Shown here: positions 49,589 to 58,016 of the stretch, in pieces
How positions within the stretch are numbered: position 1 is the stretch's first letter
How the letters are laid out: each line of letters begins with the position of its first letter
DNA from: Methylomonas sp.
Lineage (GTDB): Bacteria > Pseudomonadota > Gammaproteobacteria > Methylococcales > Methylomonadaceae
Assembly (NCBI GenBank): GCA_002928965.1
Contig: PERU01000002.1
Span: forward strand, 62,001-126,000
Direction of reading: 5' to 3'
Length of the DNA stretch: 64,000 nucleotides
Notes under the pieces: generated by a model
Told to the model about the DNA's origin: nothing
Seen by the model: the letters and a program-made list of their open reading frames with translations, nothing else
Database searches by the model: none
Translations under genes and position numbers: made by a program

Positions 49589-50467
49589 TTAGTTCAAGTA
49601 TTTGGACTTTAATCCACCTAGCTTAAAAAATATCATTAAATCCTTTAAATCGGTTTGATGATATTTTGGCATGTTAAGCTTTAATGATTGTAATTGCTGT
49701 TGTAAAGCAACATCGGACTCTCGTCTGGCAGGTGATTTAACTACCATCATATAAGGCATAACAAAAGTTTTATAGAATTTTCCGAAACTGGAGAGATGTT
49801 TTTGGTAAAGATTAGAAAAATCATCAGGCCAAAAGGCTGCGCGTAAGGAATAAAGGTAATCCAGTGTAAATAACTCAGCCTGCCGATCGGCGTATTGATA
49901 AGCAAAATCTCGAATGGACTTCTCGGATTTTAAATGACCAAAATCAACCAAATAAAGACCGCCGTCTGGCTTTAAAACGCGCTTTATTTCGGCGAAAGTG
50001 TTTCCCAGCGATTTCAGGTCAGGTAAATGGTGTAACACTACTGTGCTCATGACCGCATCAATACTGGCATCGGCTATGGTGACCAATTGTGTGATATCGC
50101 CTTGCCTAAACTCGATATTCGATAAATTTTGTTGTGCAATATAGTCGCCGGCTTTATCCAGCATTTCGTTCGATAAATCCATACCGATAAAGTGTGTTTC
50201 TGGATTGAGACGGGCGATCATAGCTAGTTGTGTTGCGGGGCCGCAACCAAGATCCAGCACAGTGTCGCCTGGCTTGATGATTTCACAAATCTGGGCGCAA
50301 TGAAAAAGATAGACTGGTGCCATCACGCCATCTTCTCGGCCTGCCCGGGTATAAGCGGCGACCTTATCCGGGTCGTCCATTACCAGGTCCGGTTCCGTTT
50401 CTCGAGTTGAGGACCGCTTTACTATCAGTTCGCGACAAAAAGTTTTGGCCACGGCAAAACTAGGCAT
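49589..50467 (-). CDS. Class I SAM-dependent methyltransferase
   Basis: The protein has 292 residues from the ATG at 50467, which has GGAG upstream. Motif I is TVLDLGCGPATQLAMIA, with GMDLSNEMLDKAG, STVVLHHLPD and RVLKPDGGLYLVDFG. The C-terminal part (about 180-292) is hydrophobic and rich in Phe/Tyr, suggesting a lipid or small-molecule substrate. It ends 18 bp from the convergent nitroreductase-fold gene, so both may serve one pathway. Confidence 0.88.
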   Translation of the reverse strand: MPSFAVAKTFCRELIVKRSSTRETEPDLVMDDPDKVAAYTRAGREDGVMAPVYLFHCAQICEIIKPGDTVLDLGCGPATQLAMIARLNPETHFIGMDLSNEMLDKAGDYIAQQNLSNIEFRQGDITQLVTIADASIDAVMSTVVLHHLPDLKSLGNTFAEIKRVLKPDGGLYLVDFGHLKSEKSIRDFAYQYADRQAELFTLDYLYSLRAAFWPDDFSNLYQKHLSSFGKFYKTFVMPYMMVVKSPARRESDVALQQQLQSLKLNMPKYHQTDLKDLMIFFKLGGLKSKYLN

Positions 50468-50480
50468 AGATAACTCCACA

Positions 50481-50512
50481 AAAAAGGGCTATACCGTAAA
50501 GTATAGCCCTTT
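50481..50512 (-). terminator. Rho-independent terminator after the PEP-CTERM gene
   Basis: AAAGGGCTATAC (50483-50494) and GTATAGCCCTTT (50501-50512) pair perfectly around CGTAAA. On the minus strand the stem runs into TTTTTT. It separates the PEP-CTERM gene from the methyltransferase gene. Confidence 0.8.
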
Positions 50513-50535
50513 GGTGTCAAAACTTAATTAAAAGT

Positions 50536-51507
50536 TTATGCGCTACGTTTACGCATACTTGCCATTCCTAACAAGCCAAGACCCATTAAAGCCAGTACAC
50601 TTGGCTCTGGGACTGATTGTACGTTTGCACTGGTAAAGATGTTTGCTGTCAAGTTATATGTTCTGCCAGCAATCAAGGCTGCGCTGGTTGTTGCTGTTTG
50701 CGCTACGTTAAGAAGCGGAACGCCAACGCCTGTGGCTAAGCCTGCTACACTAGGGAGACCGTTACCTAAAGGCGCATTTCTACCGGTTGTCCATGTGAAT
50801 GATGTGGCGCCAGTTAACAGGTTGGTTGCAAACGGATCGTTAAGATCAGTCAATAAAAATTGAATAGAACCGCCTGATTGGGCAGACGTAGGGGCAACAG
50901 AGTCAATCGTTACAAACGACTCTAGATAGGCCGTAACATCGTAGCTGAATGTCAGGTAGTCACTAAACCCGGCTACAAATTGCCAGTCAGCTACCAAACC
51001 ATTATTACTTGTAGCGCCACCTACACCTGATCCGTGGATAGACGCTGTAGATTGGTTATATAAATTTGCCGGTGTAGATGCGCCAGTTATGCCAGTAATT
51101 GGGCTGCCTGTTTCGTTTTGATCACCAAATGCAAAGCTTGCACCTACCAGTGGGTTTCCGAAAGCAGATGAATACTGGTGGCTGTTGAAAACGTTGTCGG
51201 TATGTCCAGGGTTTGAGACACCTATCGATGACAATAAATCAATACCAACAGAGGCATCGGTTTCAACAACAGTACCAGAAGTTACGGTAACGCCATTTAG
51301 GGTTGCTGAAGTGCTTGCGCTGCTAACGTATGTAAGATTACCCAATTGGCTACGATCAAGTATGCTGCCGCTTGTATTTTGTCCAACATAAATTTCGAAA
51401 TTTGAGACTTGAATGCCTGATGTGGCGATCGCGCCAGCTTCGGCTGAATTAACCGAGCTTATTAATGCAAGGCTGATTGCTGCTGTGAGTAATGATTTTG
51501 TTTTCAT
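50536..51507 (-). CDS. PEP-CTERM sorting-domain protein
   Basis: The protein has 323 residues from the ATG at 51507 (AAGGA upstream). A signal peptide (to about residue 25, ending AEA) is followed by a Gly/Ser/Thr-rich exported body. The C-terminus has the sorting signal: VPEPSVLALMGLGLLGMASM then RKRSA. Exosortase cuts after the PEP motif and the protein is exported and attached to the outside. A sigma-54 promoter and conserved boxes upstream point to PrsR control. Confidence 0.92.
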   Translation of the reverse strand: MKTKSLLTAAISLALISSVNSAEAGAIATSGIQVSNFEIYVGQNTSGSILDRSQLGNLTYVSSASTSATLNGVTVTSGTVVETDASVGIDLLSSIGVSNPGHTDNVFNSHQYSSAFGNPLVGASFAFGDQNETGSPITGITGASTPANLYNQSTASIHGSGVGGATSNNGLVADWQFVAGFSDYLTFSYDVTAYLESFVTIDSVAPTSAQSGGSIQFLLTDLNDPFATNLLTGATSFTWTTGRNAPLGNGLPSVAGLATGVGVPLLNVAQTATTSAALIAGRTYNLTANIFTSANVQSVPEPSVLALMGLGLLGMASMRKRSA

Positions 51508-51549
51508 GATTTTTTCCTTATGGTTGAAGAGTGAACTCGTTATAAGCAA

Positions 51550-51565
51550 AGCATGTTGTGTGCCA
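51550..51565 (-). promoter_or_regulatory. Sigma-54 promoter of the PEP-CTERM gene
   Basis: On the minus strand TGGCACACAACATGCT matches TGGCAC-N5-TTGCW with one mismatch and exact spacing. It lies 43 bases before the ATG at 51507. PrsR, a sigma-54 activator encoded at 56643-58016, is the likely regulator. Confidence 0.65.
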
Positions 51566-51662
51566 GTTTGTTATATTTTTAAAAAAGTCTATTAAAATCA
51601 AGCATAAGAAGTTGTGTATTTGATGGTGTTAGGCATGCATATCACTATGCTTAAGTAGAATG

Positions 51663-51679
51663 TGTAAAAAAAACTGACA
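51663..51679. promoter_or_regulatory. PEP-CTERM-type upstream box, copy 1
   Basis: TGTAAAAAAAACTGACA fits TGTAA-N6-CTGACA. It lies about 100 bp upstream of the sigma-54 promoter at 51550-51565, a normal activator distance. It is the closest of three such boxes. Confidence 0.55.
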
Positions 51680-51805
51680 TGCTCATATGAAAGAACAAAC
51701 AAGTGATGGGTCAAAGGGGTAAAGGGGGGTGAGCCATTTTGTGATTTTGGCCTTGTTGCGATGCGATACCCTGGCGCTACATTGCATTTAAAGGTAAATC
51801 TCGCG

Positions 51806-51822
51806 TGTAAGATTTTCTGACA
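51806..51822. promoter_or_regulatory. PEP-CTERM-type upstream box, copy 2
   Basis: TGTAAGATTTTCTGACA is the second instance of TGTAA-N6-CTGACA. With the third copy it shares the full 20-base stretch ending CTGACACTT. It lies between the PEP-CTERM gene and the first acyltransferase and could serve either. Confidence 0.5.
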
Positions 51823-51957
51823 CTTCGCTATCTTTATTGCATTAATCGAACTAGTGAAAAAATATACGCAATGTCTGAAGGGGGTAAAGTCGCTTGGATT
51901 GAGGCTGAGCTTTATCAGTTAACAGAGTTGGCGCACATTGAGGGGTAGATTGCAAGT

Positions 51958-51974
51958 TGTAAGATTTTCTGACA
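51958..51974. promoter_or_regulatory. PEP-CTERM-type upstream box, copy 3
   Basis: TGTAAGATTTTCTGACA repeats copy 2 exactly 152 bp to the right. It is about 490 bp before the acyltransferase start at 52463. The rest of 51980-52462 includes a CAAAGGGGGG repeat remnant (near 52045) and nothing else supported. Confidence 0.5.
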
Positions 51975-52462
51975 CTTTGCCTGTAGCAGGATGCGTTATT
52001 ATGAAATCGCTGGAGGCTGGAGAGGGGGCTTGTCATCATTTTGTCAAAGGGGGGCGAGTAGGCTGTGCGTTGGTAAGACCAGAATTTCTGTCAAATTTTA
52101 AGTTCACGACAGGTGCTTTGGTAAACCATTGTGGGTCTTAATCAAACTTTAATCTAAATCTTAATGTGTTTTTAATCGTGCATAGTGGGTTGTATATATA
52201 TAATGATTCCGTGTTTTTGATTTATCCTAACGATCATGAAAGTTCAGCATCACAGCGGCCAATGAAAGTTGGGGTGGGCGCCAGTCTCGGTTCCATGGCC
52301 TTCGGTTCGATACAGGTATCGCCCACGATGACTTTCTCAGTAAAGTCGCAAAACTTCAATCCATAATAGGGTTGATTTTTTTGCTTATCATTAGGATAAC
52401 CGGAGATATTTATGGTTAGATCTTAACTAAATTTCACATGGACTCTATTAGGTAATTGGATA

Positions 52463-53194
52463 ATGACAAATGAACATTCGTTTGATGGAAACTTTGATGT
52501 TTTTTTGGCTGATACACCTGAAAGTAAGCAACTTCATTACAATATTAGGTATCAGGTATATTGTGATGAAATGGGATTTGAGGATAAAGAACTGTTCCCC
52601 GATCAGCAGGAATATGATAAATGGGATAATCATTCAGTGCATTTTTTGGTTAGAGACAAGCATCGCGGGCATTGGGTGGGTGCTTTACGCCTCGTATTGC
52701 CCGAAAACTCCTCATTGCCTTTTGAGAAACATTGTAATTTAGAAAAAAAATTAAGCACTGGCGAGTATCTGCAATCAGTTGAGTTGTCCAGGCTTTGTGT
52801 ATTGAAAGAAGTGCGGCGTTTTTCTGCTAAAAGGTTTGCACCCTACGGCATTTTGACGGAAGAGAATGTTTTCGAAAATACAAATGTTACAGTGCTACAT
52901 AATTACAAAAACTTAGGGTTAATCCTGACCTGGGGTTTGATTCGTGCCGTAGCGCTGTATTGTAAACAAAACAATAGAAAGGATTTATATTTGTTGGTTG
53001 CACCATCTCTTGCATCTGCCATTCGAAAAGTCGGCTTTTCAGCTGATCAAATCGGCGAACCTTGCAGTCATAGAGGTAAGAGAATTCCATTGAAATGTAA
53101 TATTGAAAATATTATGGCAAATGCATTGTGGAAGAAGGATTATAAAAATGGCTTTAGAGTGTATTCTGACCTTCTAAAACAGAAAACGGCTTAA
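52463..53194 (+). CDS. PEP-CTERM/exosortase-associated acyltransferase (LuxI-like GNAT), first copy
   Basis: The protein has 243 residues. RYQVYCDEMGFED near residue 30 is the family's hallmark. WVGALRLVLPE and VELSRLCVLKEVRRF are the acyl-binding strands shared with LuxI autoinducer synthases. These proteins accompany exosortase loci; the acyl substrate is not known. It is transcribed away from the PEP-CTERM gene. A second, diverged copy lies at 54528. Confidence 0.88.
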   Translation: MTNEHSFDGNFDVFLADTPESKQLHYNIRYQVYCDEMGFEDKELFPDQQEYDKWDNHSVHFLVRDKHRGHWVGALRLVLPENSSLPFEKHCNLEKKLSTGEYLQSVELSRLCVLKEVRRFSAKRFAPYGILTEENVFENTNVTVLHNYKNLGLILTWGLIRAVALYCKQNNRKDLYLLVAPSLASAIRKVGFSADQIGEPCSHRGKRIPLKCNIENIMANALWKKDYKNGFRVYSDLLKQKTA

Positions 53195-53562
53195 ACGACT
53201 TCCACTCGTTAGGGTTTAGTGGCTTTAATACCGTGAAAGCCACTATACACGTCTTTTGATCGCTACCTTGTAGGGTACAAAGAATCAACAGATTTCTGCT
53301 CCGAGCTAGCTGAGGTACTGAATTTGCTTAGCTTTTGTAATACCGAAACGGCAAGAACAGGGGTAAATATTTTCAACCAGGCCCATTCGAATTCAAAAGA
53401 ACATTATTGCTAAAGCCTGTGGTTTGAGTCTTGAGGTGAAATATTAATCGTTGCAAAAGTTTTTGCTTGTCGGACGCGCTTGATATTAATGATTTTGGCT
53501 ATTTTTTTGCGCCAAAACTTATGTGACACACCTATACTTAGTAGATATGTCTAGATATGGCA

Positions 53563-53641
53563 CTTCAAATTTCGTTTTTTTGATTCTCACACCCTTGCCA
53601 CAACCCGGAAGGTCAGCGATAAGATAAGTCGAAATTTGAAG
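53563..53641. repeat. Small inverted-repeat element
   Basis: CTTCAAATTTCG (53563-53574) and CGAAATTTGAAG (53630-53641) are perfect 12-base inverted ends 55 bp apart. The interior is not coding. It may be a MITE-like unit or the stem of a structured RNA. No second copy was seen in the window. Confidence 0.45.
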
Positions 53642-53692
53642 GGCTAAAGAGATGGAAGAGTTTTTAAATTATATTTAAAACTGCCGTCATGC

Positions 53693-53797
53693 CCGCCTGG
53701 AAGCGGGGCATTCAGCGCCCGCGGATGGTTCAATCCATCCATGAGAACTGGATTCCGGCAATCAGCTTTTGTCCCGGAGGGTATGCCGGAATGACGA
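53693..53797. repeat. CGTCATNCCGGCA-type inverted repeat, copy 2
   Basis: It starts GCCGTCATGCCCGCCTGGAA and ends GTATGCCGGAATGACG, with GAACTGGATTCCGGCAATCA inside. It is related to the unit at 40199. From 53850 to 53965 a CTTTGAAAAAG-containing repeat of the 28740 family follows. No gene is supported between 53195 and 54050. Confidence 0.6.
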
Positions 53798-54049
53798 GTA
53801 CCTGCATGAATCTGACTAAGAATTAGGTATCCTTAGGATTTGGTTGTAAATATCGTCCAGAATTCTGGTCTTTCCAAAGCACGATTTACTCGCCATCTTT
53901 GAAAAAGAAGCGTTGGGGGAGATTCTTAAAAAAAATCTGCCCTAGTCCCCCTTTTTCAAAGGTGGCGTTTATTTTTTCGCGACATCTTTAGTACTGTATC
54001 AGTTTATTTAATTGCTCATTCCGAGTGGGGCTTGGAGGGAAAATTGAGT

Positions 54050-54499
54050 ATGAAACATTTGCTTGATGAAATTTTAAGTAGTCCCCGTTTATTGGAAGGT
54101 GTTGCTTGGAAGTATGTTAAATACAAAGCGGGCGAAAAAATCTTTCAAAAAGGTGATGTTGGGAGTGCGTTTTTTTTAATAGATGAGGGTAATGTCCGTG
54201 TTCTGAGTGGTGATGAACATGATGTAGATATATTACTCACCGAGGGGTTATGTGATTTGAGTAAAGGGGACATATTTGGTGATATTTGTCTTTATGGAAC
54301 CCATCGCAGATCGGCTTCTGTTGTTGCATTAAGTGAAATTGTTCTAGTTGAAATTCGTAACGACATGTTAAGTGTTTATCTTGATGATCATCCTATCGAG
54401 GGTTATCTTTTCTTAAAAGCCCTTTCTGAAATTACGGCTAGCCGTCTGGAAGCGGCAAATGATCGGATTGAATATCTGCTACGATCGAATTGCTTATAA
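54050..54499 (+). CDS. Cyclic-nucleotide-binding domain protein, first copy
   Basis: The protein has 149 residues from the ATG at 54050; a TTG at 54032 is also open, and GGAGGG lies between. It is one cyclic-nucleotide-binding fold: GEKIFQKGDVGSAFFLIDEG, then GDIFGDICLYGTHRRSASVV, the phosphate-binding cassette. There is no DNA-binding or catalytic domain. A paralogue at 60182 shares FGDICLYG.HRR. It lies 28 bp before the second acyltransferase and may regulate it. Confidence 0.88.
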   Translation: MKHLLDEILSSPRLLEGVAWKYVKYKAGEKIFQKGDVGSAFFLIDEGNVRVLSGDEHDVDILLTEGLCDLSKGDIFGDICLYGTHRRSASVVALSEIVLVEIRNDMLSVYLDDHPIEGYLFLKALSEITASRLEAANDRIEYLLRSNCL

Positions 54500-54527
54500 A
54501 TCTGTATATAAAAAATCATCGACTTCC

Positions 54528-55268
54528 ATGTTGAAAGAAGAATCCAAATCATCTTTAACCGAGGCATTTGAGCAGTTTTTTAAGCTTGAATTGGCTGTAT
54601 CCGATGTTCAAAAAAAAGAAGTTTTTAGGATTCGACATAGGGTTTATTGTGAAGAATTTAAATACCAATCTGTAGATCCCTCTGGTAATGGTTTGGAAAC
54701 GGATGAATTTGATTCCGATTCTATGCATTGTTTGATAACGCATATTAGAAGTAATACCCCTGCGGGATGCGTTAGGTTAGTGCCAGCTTTAGAAAAAGTT
54801 GAAAATGGGCTTTTACCGCTTGGAAAATACTGTAAATCAAGTCTAAATCAACCGCTGATTGATAGTATGGAATTAGACATGTCGTCTGTTTGTGAAATAT
54901 CACGTTTAGCGGTAGACAGTAAATTTCGTCGACGTGATGGAGAGTCATTAACGCGTTTTGGTGAAATAAACGGGTTGAATGTCTCTGATGAGGAGCGGCG
55001 AAGTTTTTCCTTGATAGCAATTGCCTGTTTTCTCGCTGCAACTGTAATGACAGAAATGAATCACCGTACAAATGTGTTTGCAATGATGGAGCCATTTTTA
55101 CCAAGATTATTGCACCGTTCGGGGATAGAGTTCCAACGGGTTGGGAAAGACATGAATTATCATGGCATAAGGGCTCCATACTTCATTACGACTCAGTCAG
55201 CAATCGATAACATGCATCCGGATTTGCTCAGGCTATATCATTGGATTAAATTAAATATTGGAAAATAG
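54528..55268 (+). CDS. PEP-CTERM/exosortase-associated acyltransferase, second copy
   Basis: The protein has 246 residues from the ATG at 54528. FRIRHRVYCEEFKYQ, TPAGCVRLVPALE and CEISRLAVDSKFRR are the family blocks. It differs strongly from the copy at 52463, so the duplication is old or the two were acquired separately. It has a longer middle segment (GESLTRFGEINGLNVSDEER). Substrate unknown. It follows the cyclic-nucleotide-binding gene closely. Confidence 0.86.
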   Translation: MLKEESKSSLTEAFEQFFKLELAVSDVQKKEVFRIRHRVYCEEFKYQSVDPSGNGLETDEFDSDSMHCLITHIRSNTPAGCVRLVPALEKVENGLLPLGKYCKSSLNQPLIDSMELDMSSVCEISRLAVDSKFRRRDGESLTRFGEINGLNVSDEERRSFSLIAIACFLAATVMTEMNHRTNVFAMMEPFLPRLLHRSGIEFQRVGKDMNYHGIRAPYFITTQSAIDNMHPDLLRLYHWIKLNIGK

Positions 55269-55433
55269 TAGGGATGGTGGAAGCTTCCCTTTCGGCACTT
55301 CTTCTATCTCGTTGACCTGTCCCCTAAATTCCCTGATTTCTTAATCCAGCGAATTGACCAATTCCGTGTTATTTTTCTGGTTTAAACTGCAGTTTGCATT
55401 TACCGCAACCAATTTAACATTACATTCATGCGA

Positions 55434-55447
55434 TCAGACTAGTCTGA
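55434..55447. promoter_or_regulatory. Perfect 14-base palindrome
   Basis: TCAGACTAGTCTGA is exactly self-complementary and is embedded in a wider CGATCA...TGATCG repeat. It lies in the 505-bp gap before the lytic transglycosylase gene. It could be an operator; no regulator can be named. The rest of the gap shows no gene. Confidence 0.35.
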
Positions 55448-55773
55448 AATTGATCGAATTGTTGCCCTTTTTGATAATATTTGCCCATGCATATGCGGTA
55501 TGCGAGCTACCTGCTACCGAATTTCGATAAACAGTTCGTGGTAGTGTTTTCTGTGAATTTTTAATCTCTCAACGTTTGGAGCCATCAAACAATGGGGCGA
55601 TACAGCATTTACTAAGGCCTAATAAAAGGTGTGTAATTATGTTTATATTTTAATTGTCCTTTAGAGCAGTGTACTACTTTGGGTATTTGTTGTTTAATCC
55701 TGGTTTAGTGACAAGACTTTTACATCAAGTTACGTATTCTCATCCAAACGAAAATTTTAATGCATCGGGTTTT

Positions 55774-56631
55774 ATGATTAAAAAATACAGTGTGATTGTT
55801 TTACTGCTAGTCAAATTGTTCGATGGAGATGCATTGGCAGAGGTGAGTGAGCAGTCGGCAGATGTAATGCGGATTTTGGCAGTTAATTACGAGCATGGTC
55901 GTGATGGAATTAAGCAAGATTTTCAGCAAGCCTTTAAGCTCTATTGCCAAGCTGCTTTAAAAGGGGATGTTGAGTCTGCTTATGATTTGGGTTTTATGTA
56001 TTTTAATGGTCGTGGCAGATCACGGGACTTGTCAGTCGCAATGTATTGGTTTAAACATGCCGCTGAGAAGGGTGATACGCATGCTCAAAAAATGTTGGCG
56101 CGTTATGCCGATTTAGCGCCGGTGGAAGATCAGGCCTGTAAAAATCCAACACCCTCAATTCCTGAATTAAAACTAGTCACTGTGACGAATCCCAATAAAC
56201 AAGTGGTTGCGGGTTGGGTAAATCAGATAGCACCCTATTACGGTATCGATCCAGAATTGGTGATGGCTGTTATTCGAGCTGAATCGGCTTTCAATATTAA
56301 GGCGGCGTCCAATAAACATGCTCAAGGTTTGATGCAACTGATTCCAGAAACTGCAGCCCGGTTTGGGGTTGAGGATAGTTGGGATCCAATACAAAACATT
56401 AAAGGCGGAACTGCTTATTTGCATTGGTTGTTACGTCATTTCGAAGGTAAGGTGGATTTGGTGTTGGCAGCTTATAATGCGGGTGAGGGTGCTGTAGAGC
56501 GTTATCATGGTATACCGCCTTACCCTGAAACCCAAAATTATGTCAAACAAATTCTGTCGTGGTATCAAAAGTCCAATCACCCCATACCCGCTAAAGAATC
56601 TGGTAATTTGGTCGTGCGACAAAAGACCTGA
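55774..56631 (+). CDS. Lytic transglycosylase with Sel1 repeats
   Basis: The protein has 285 residues from the ATG at 55774, where a signal peptide begins (to about residue 23); the open frame upstream is not protein-like. Two Sel1-type repeats cover about 35-110 (AYDLGFMYFNGRGRSRDLSV). The SLT domain has the catalytic Glu in VMAVIRAESAFN, then ASNKHAQGLMQLIPETAARF and LAAYNAGEGAVERY. It cleaves peptidoglycan and perhaps opens the wall for the exopolysaccharide or export machine. Such genes are frequent in XrtA loci. Confidence 0.9.
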   Translation: MIKKYSVIVLLLVKLFDGDALAEVSEQSADVMRILAVNYEHGRDGIKQDFQQAFKLYCQAALKGDVESAYDLGFMYFNGRGRSRDLSVAMYWFKHAAEKGDTHAQKMLARYADLAPVEDQACKNPTPSIPELKLVTVTNPNKQVVAGWVNQIAPYYGIDPELVMAVIRAESAFNIKAASNKHAQGLMQLIPETAARFGVEDSWDPIQNIKGGTAYLHWLLRHFEGKVDLVLAAYNAGEGAVERYHGIPPYPETQNYVKQILSWYQKSNHPIPAKESGNLVVRQKT

Positions 56632-56642
56632 TGTTCATTAGC

Positions 56643-58016
56643 TTATATCTGATCTATTTGGTGTCGAATCAATTCATGTAATCCGTGTTTATCAACCAAG
56701 CTATATAGCGTTGGTCTTGCTATCCCCAATAATTTTGATGTTTCTGAAATGTTGTAATCACTGTAAAGTAATGCCCGTTTTATGGCGGCCACTTCAGCCG
56801 CTTCTCGAACCGCTTTCAAATTTAAGGGCATGGCTGTGTCACGGTATTCGACCATTTCCATATCTTCGAGTGTTATCAGACCAGAGTCAGATAAAATCAC
56901 TGCTCGCTTTAATTTGTTTTCCATTTCCCTGATATTCCCTGGCCATCCATAGGTTTCCAAGGCTTGTGCTGTTTCTGGCGCAAAGCGTTTTTCTTTAGAG
57001 TTATTGTTTTTGCAATAACGTTTTAGTAAGGCATTTGCAATCGCCAAGATATCCCCTTCACGTTCTCTCAAGGCAGGAATTTCAATGCTGATTTCACTTA
57101 ATCGATAATATAAATCGGCTCTGAACAGAGTTTGATCGATTAGGTTTTGTAGGTTGCGATGAGTGGCGCAGATAATACGAACATCAACAGGAATTTCTTT
57201 GCGACCACCGATGCGTTCGATAACACGTTCTTGAATAAAGCGTAATAATTTTGCTTGAAGTCCAATGGGTAAATCACCAATTTCATCAAGGAAAAATGTG
57301 CCGCCTTCTGCGTATTCAATCTTGCCTTTGGTTTGGGTGACAGCTCCTGTAAAGGCGCCTTTTTCATAGCCGAACAATTCACTTTCTAATAAGTTTTCTG
57401 GAATTGCCGCACAATTGACGGCAACAAACGGCATGTTTGCTCGTTGGCTTTGCGTATGAATTGCTTTTGCTAACACTTCTTTACCCGTACCGCTTTCACC
57501 TAACAATAAAACTGTTGCATTTGTGGGTGAAATGCGTTCAACCATGCGCATAACTGCCAACATTTGTGGGCTGGTGGCAATGATGTTGCTCGCAAAGGTC
57601 TGCTGTTGTTGCAAAGTGCGGAAGTCATGTTCCAGGGCTTGCAAGTGAAATGCTCTAGCAATGATAAGATTTAATACATCAGAATCAATAGGTTTTTGAT
57701 AAAAATCGTATGCGCCCTGTGCAATGGCAGCGATAGCATTGCTTCTGTCGTCGTTGCCCGTAACAACAATTATTTTAGTGTGCGGCGCTAAATCAAGCAT
57801 TTCCTTGAGAGTAGCAAGGCCTTCGCTGGCATTTGTGGGGTCAGGTGGCAGTCCGAGATCCAATGTAACAACATCAGGCGTGTATCTTCTAAGTGCGGCA
57901 ATTGCTTCTGAACGATTTCCGGCTATGACGATGTCATATTGGTCTAGACTCCATTTAAGTTGTTTTTGTAGTCCAGGATCATCTTCAACTATCAATAGCA
58001 GGTTGGGTTGGCTCAT
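56643..58016 (-). CDS. prsR: PEP-CTERM-box response regulator PrsR (sigma-54 activator)
   Basis: The protein has 457 residues from the ATG at 58016. The receiver domain has its phospho-Asp in VVTLDLGLPPD. The AAA+ domain has Walker A LLGESGTGKEVLAKA, the sigma-54 loop YEKGAFTGA and Walker B GTFFLDEIGDLP. A Fis-type helix-turn-helix ends it (NISETSKLLGIARPTLY). It activates sigma-54 promoters of PEP-CTERM genes. The gene overlaps the end of prsK by 32 bp. Confidence 0.94.
   Translation of the reverse strand: MSQPNLLLIVEDDPGLQKQLKWSLDQYDIVIAGNRSEAIAALRRYTPDVVTLDLGLPPDPTNASEGLATLKEMLDLAPHTKIIVVTGNDDRSNAIAAIAQGAYDFYQKPIDSDVLNLIIARAFHLQALEHDFRTLQQQQTFASNIIATSPQMLAVMRMVERISPTNATVLLLGESGTGKEVLAKAIHTQSQRANMPFVAVNCAAIPENLLESELFGYEKGAFTGAVTQTKGKIEYAEGGTFFLDEIGDLPIGLQAKLLRFIQERVIERIGGRKEIPVDVRIICATHRNLQNLIDQTLFRADLYYRLSEISIEIPALREREGDILAIANALLKRYCKNNNSKEKRFAPETAQALETYGWPGNIREMENKLKRAVILSDSGLITLEDMEMVEYRDTAMPLNLKAVREAAEVAAIKRALLYSDYNISETSKLLGIARPTLYSLVDKHGLHELIRHQIDQI

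Noticed and set aside
53558..53575. TGGCAC-like sigma-54 site near the inverted repeat
   Set aside because: The -12 GC is missing at the required distance.
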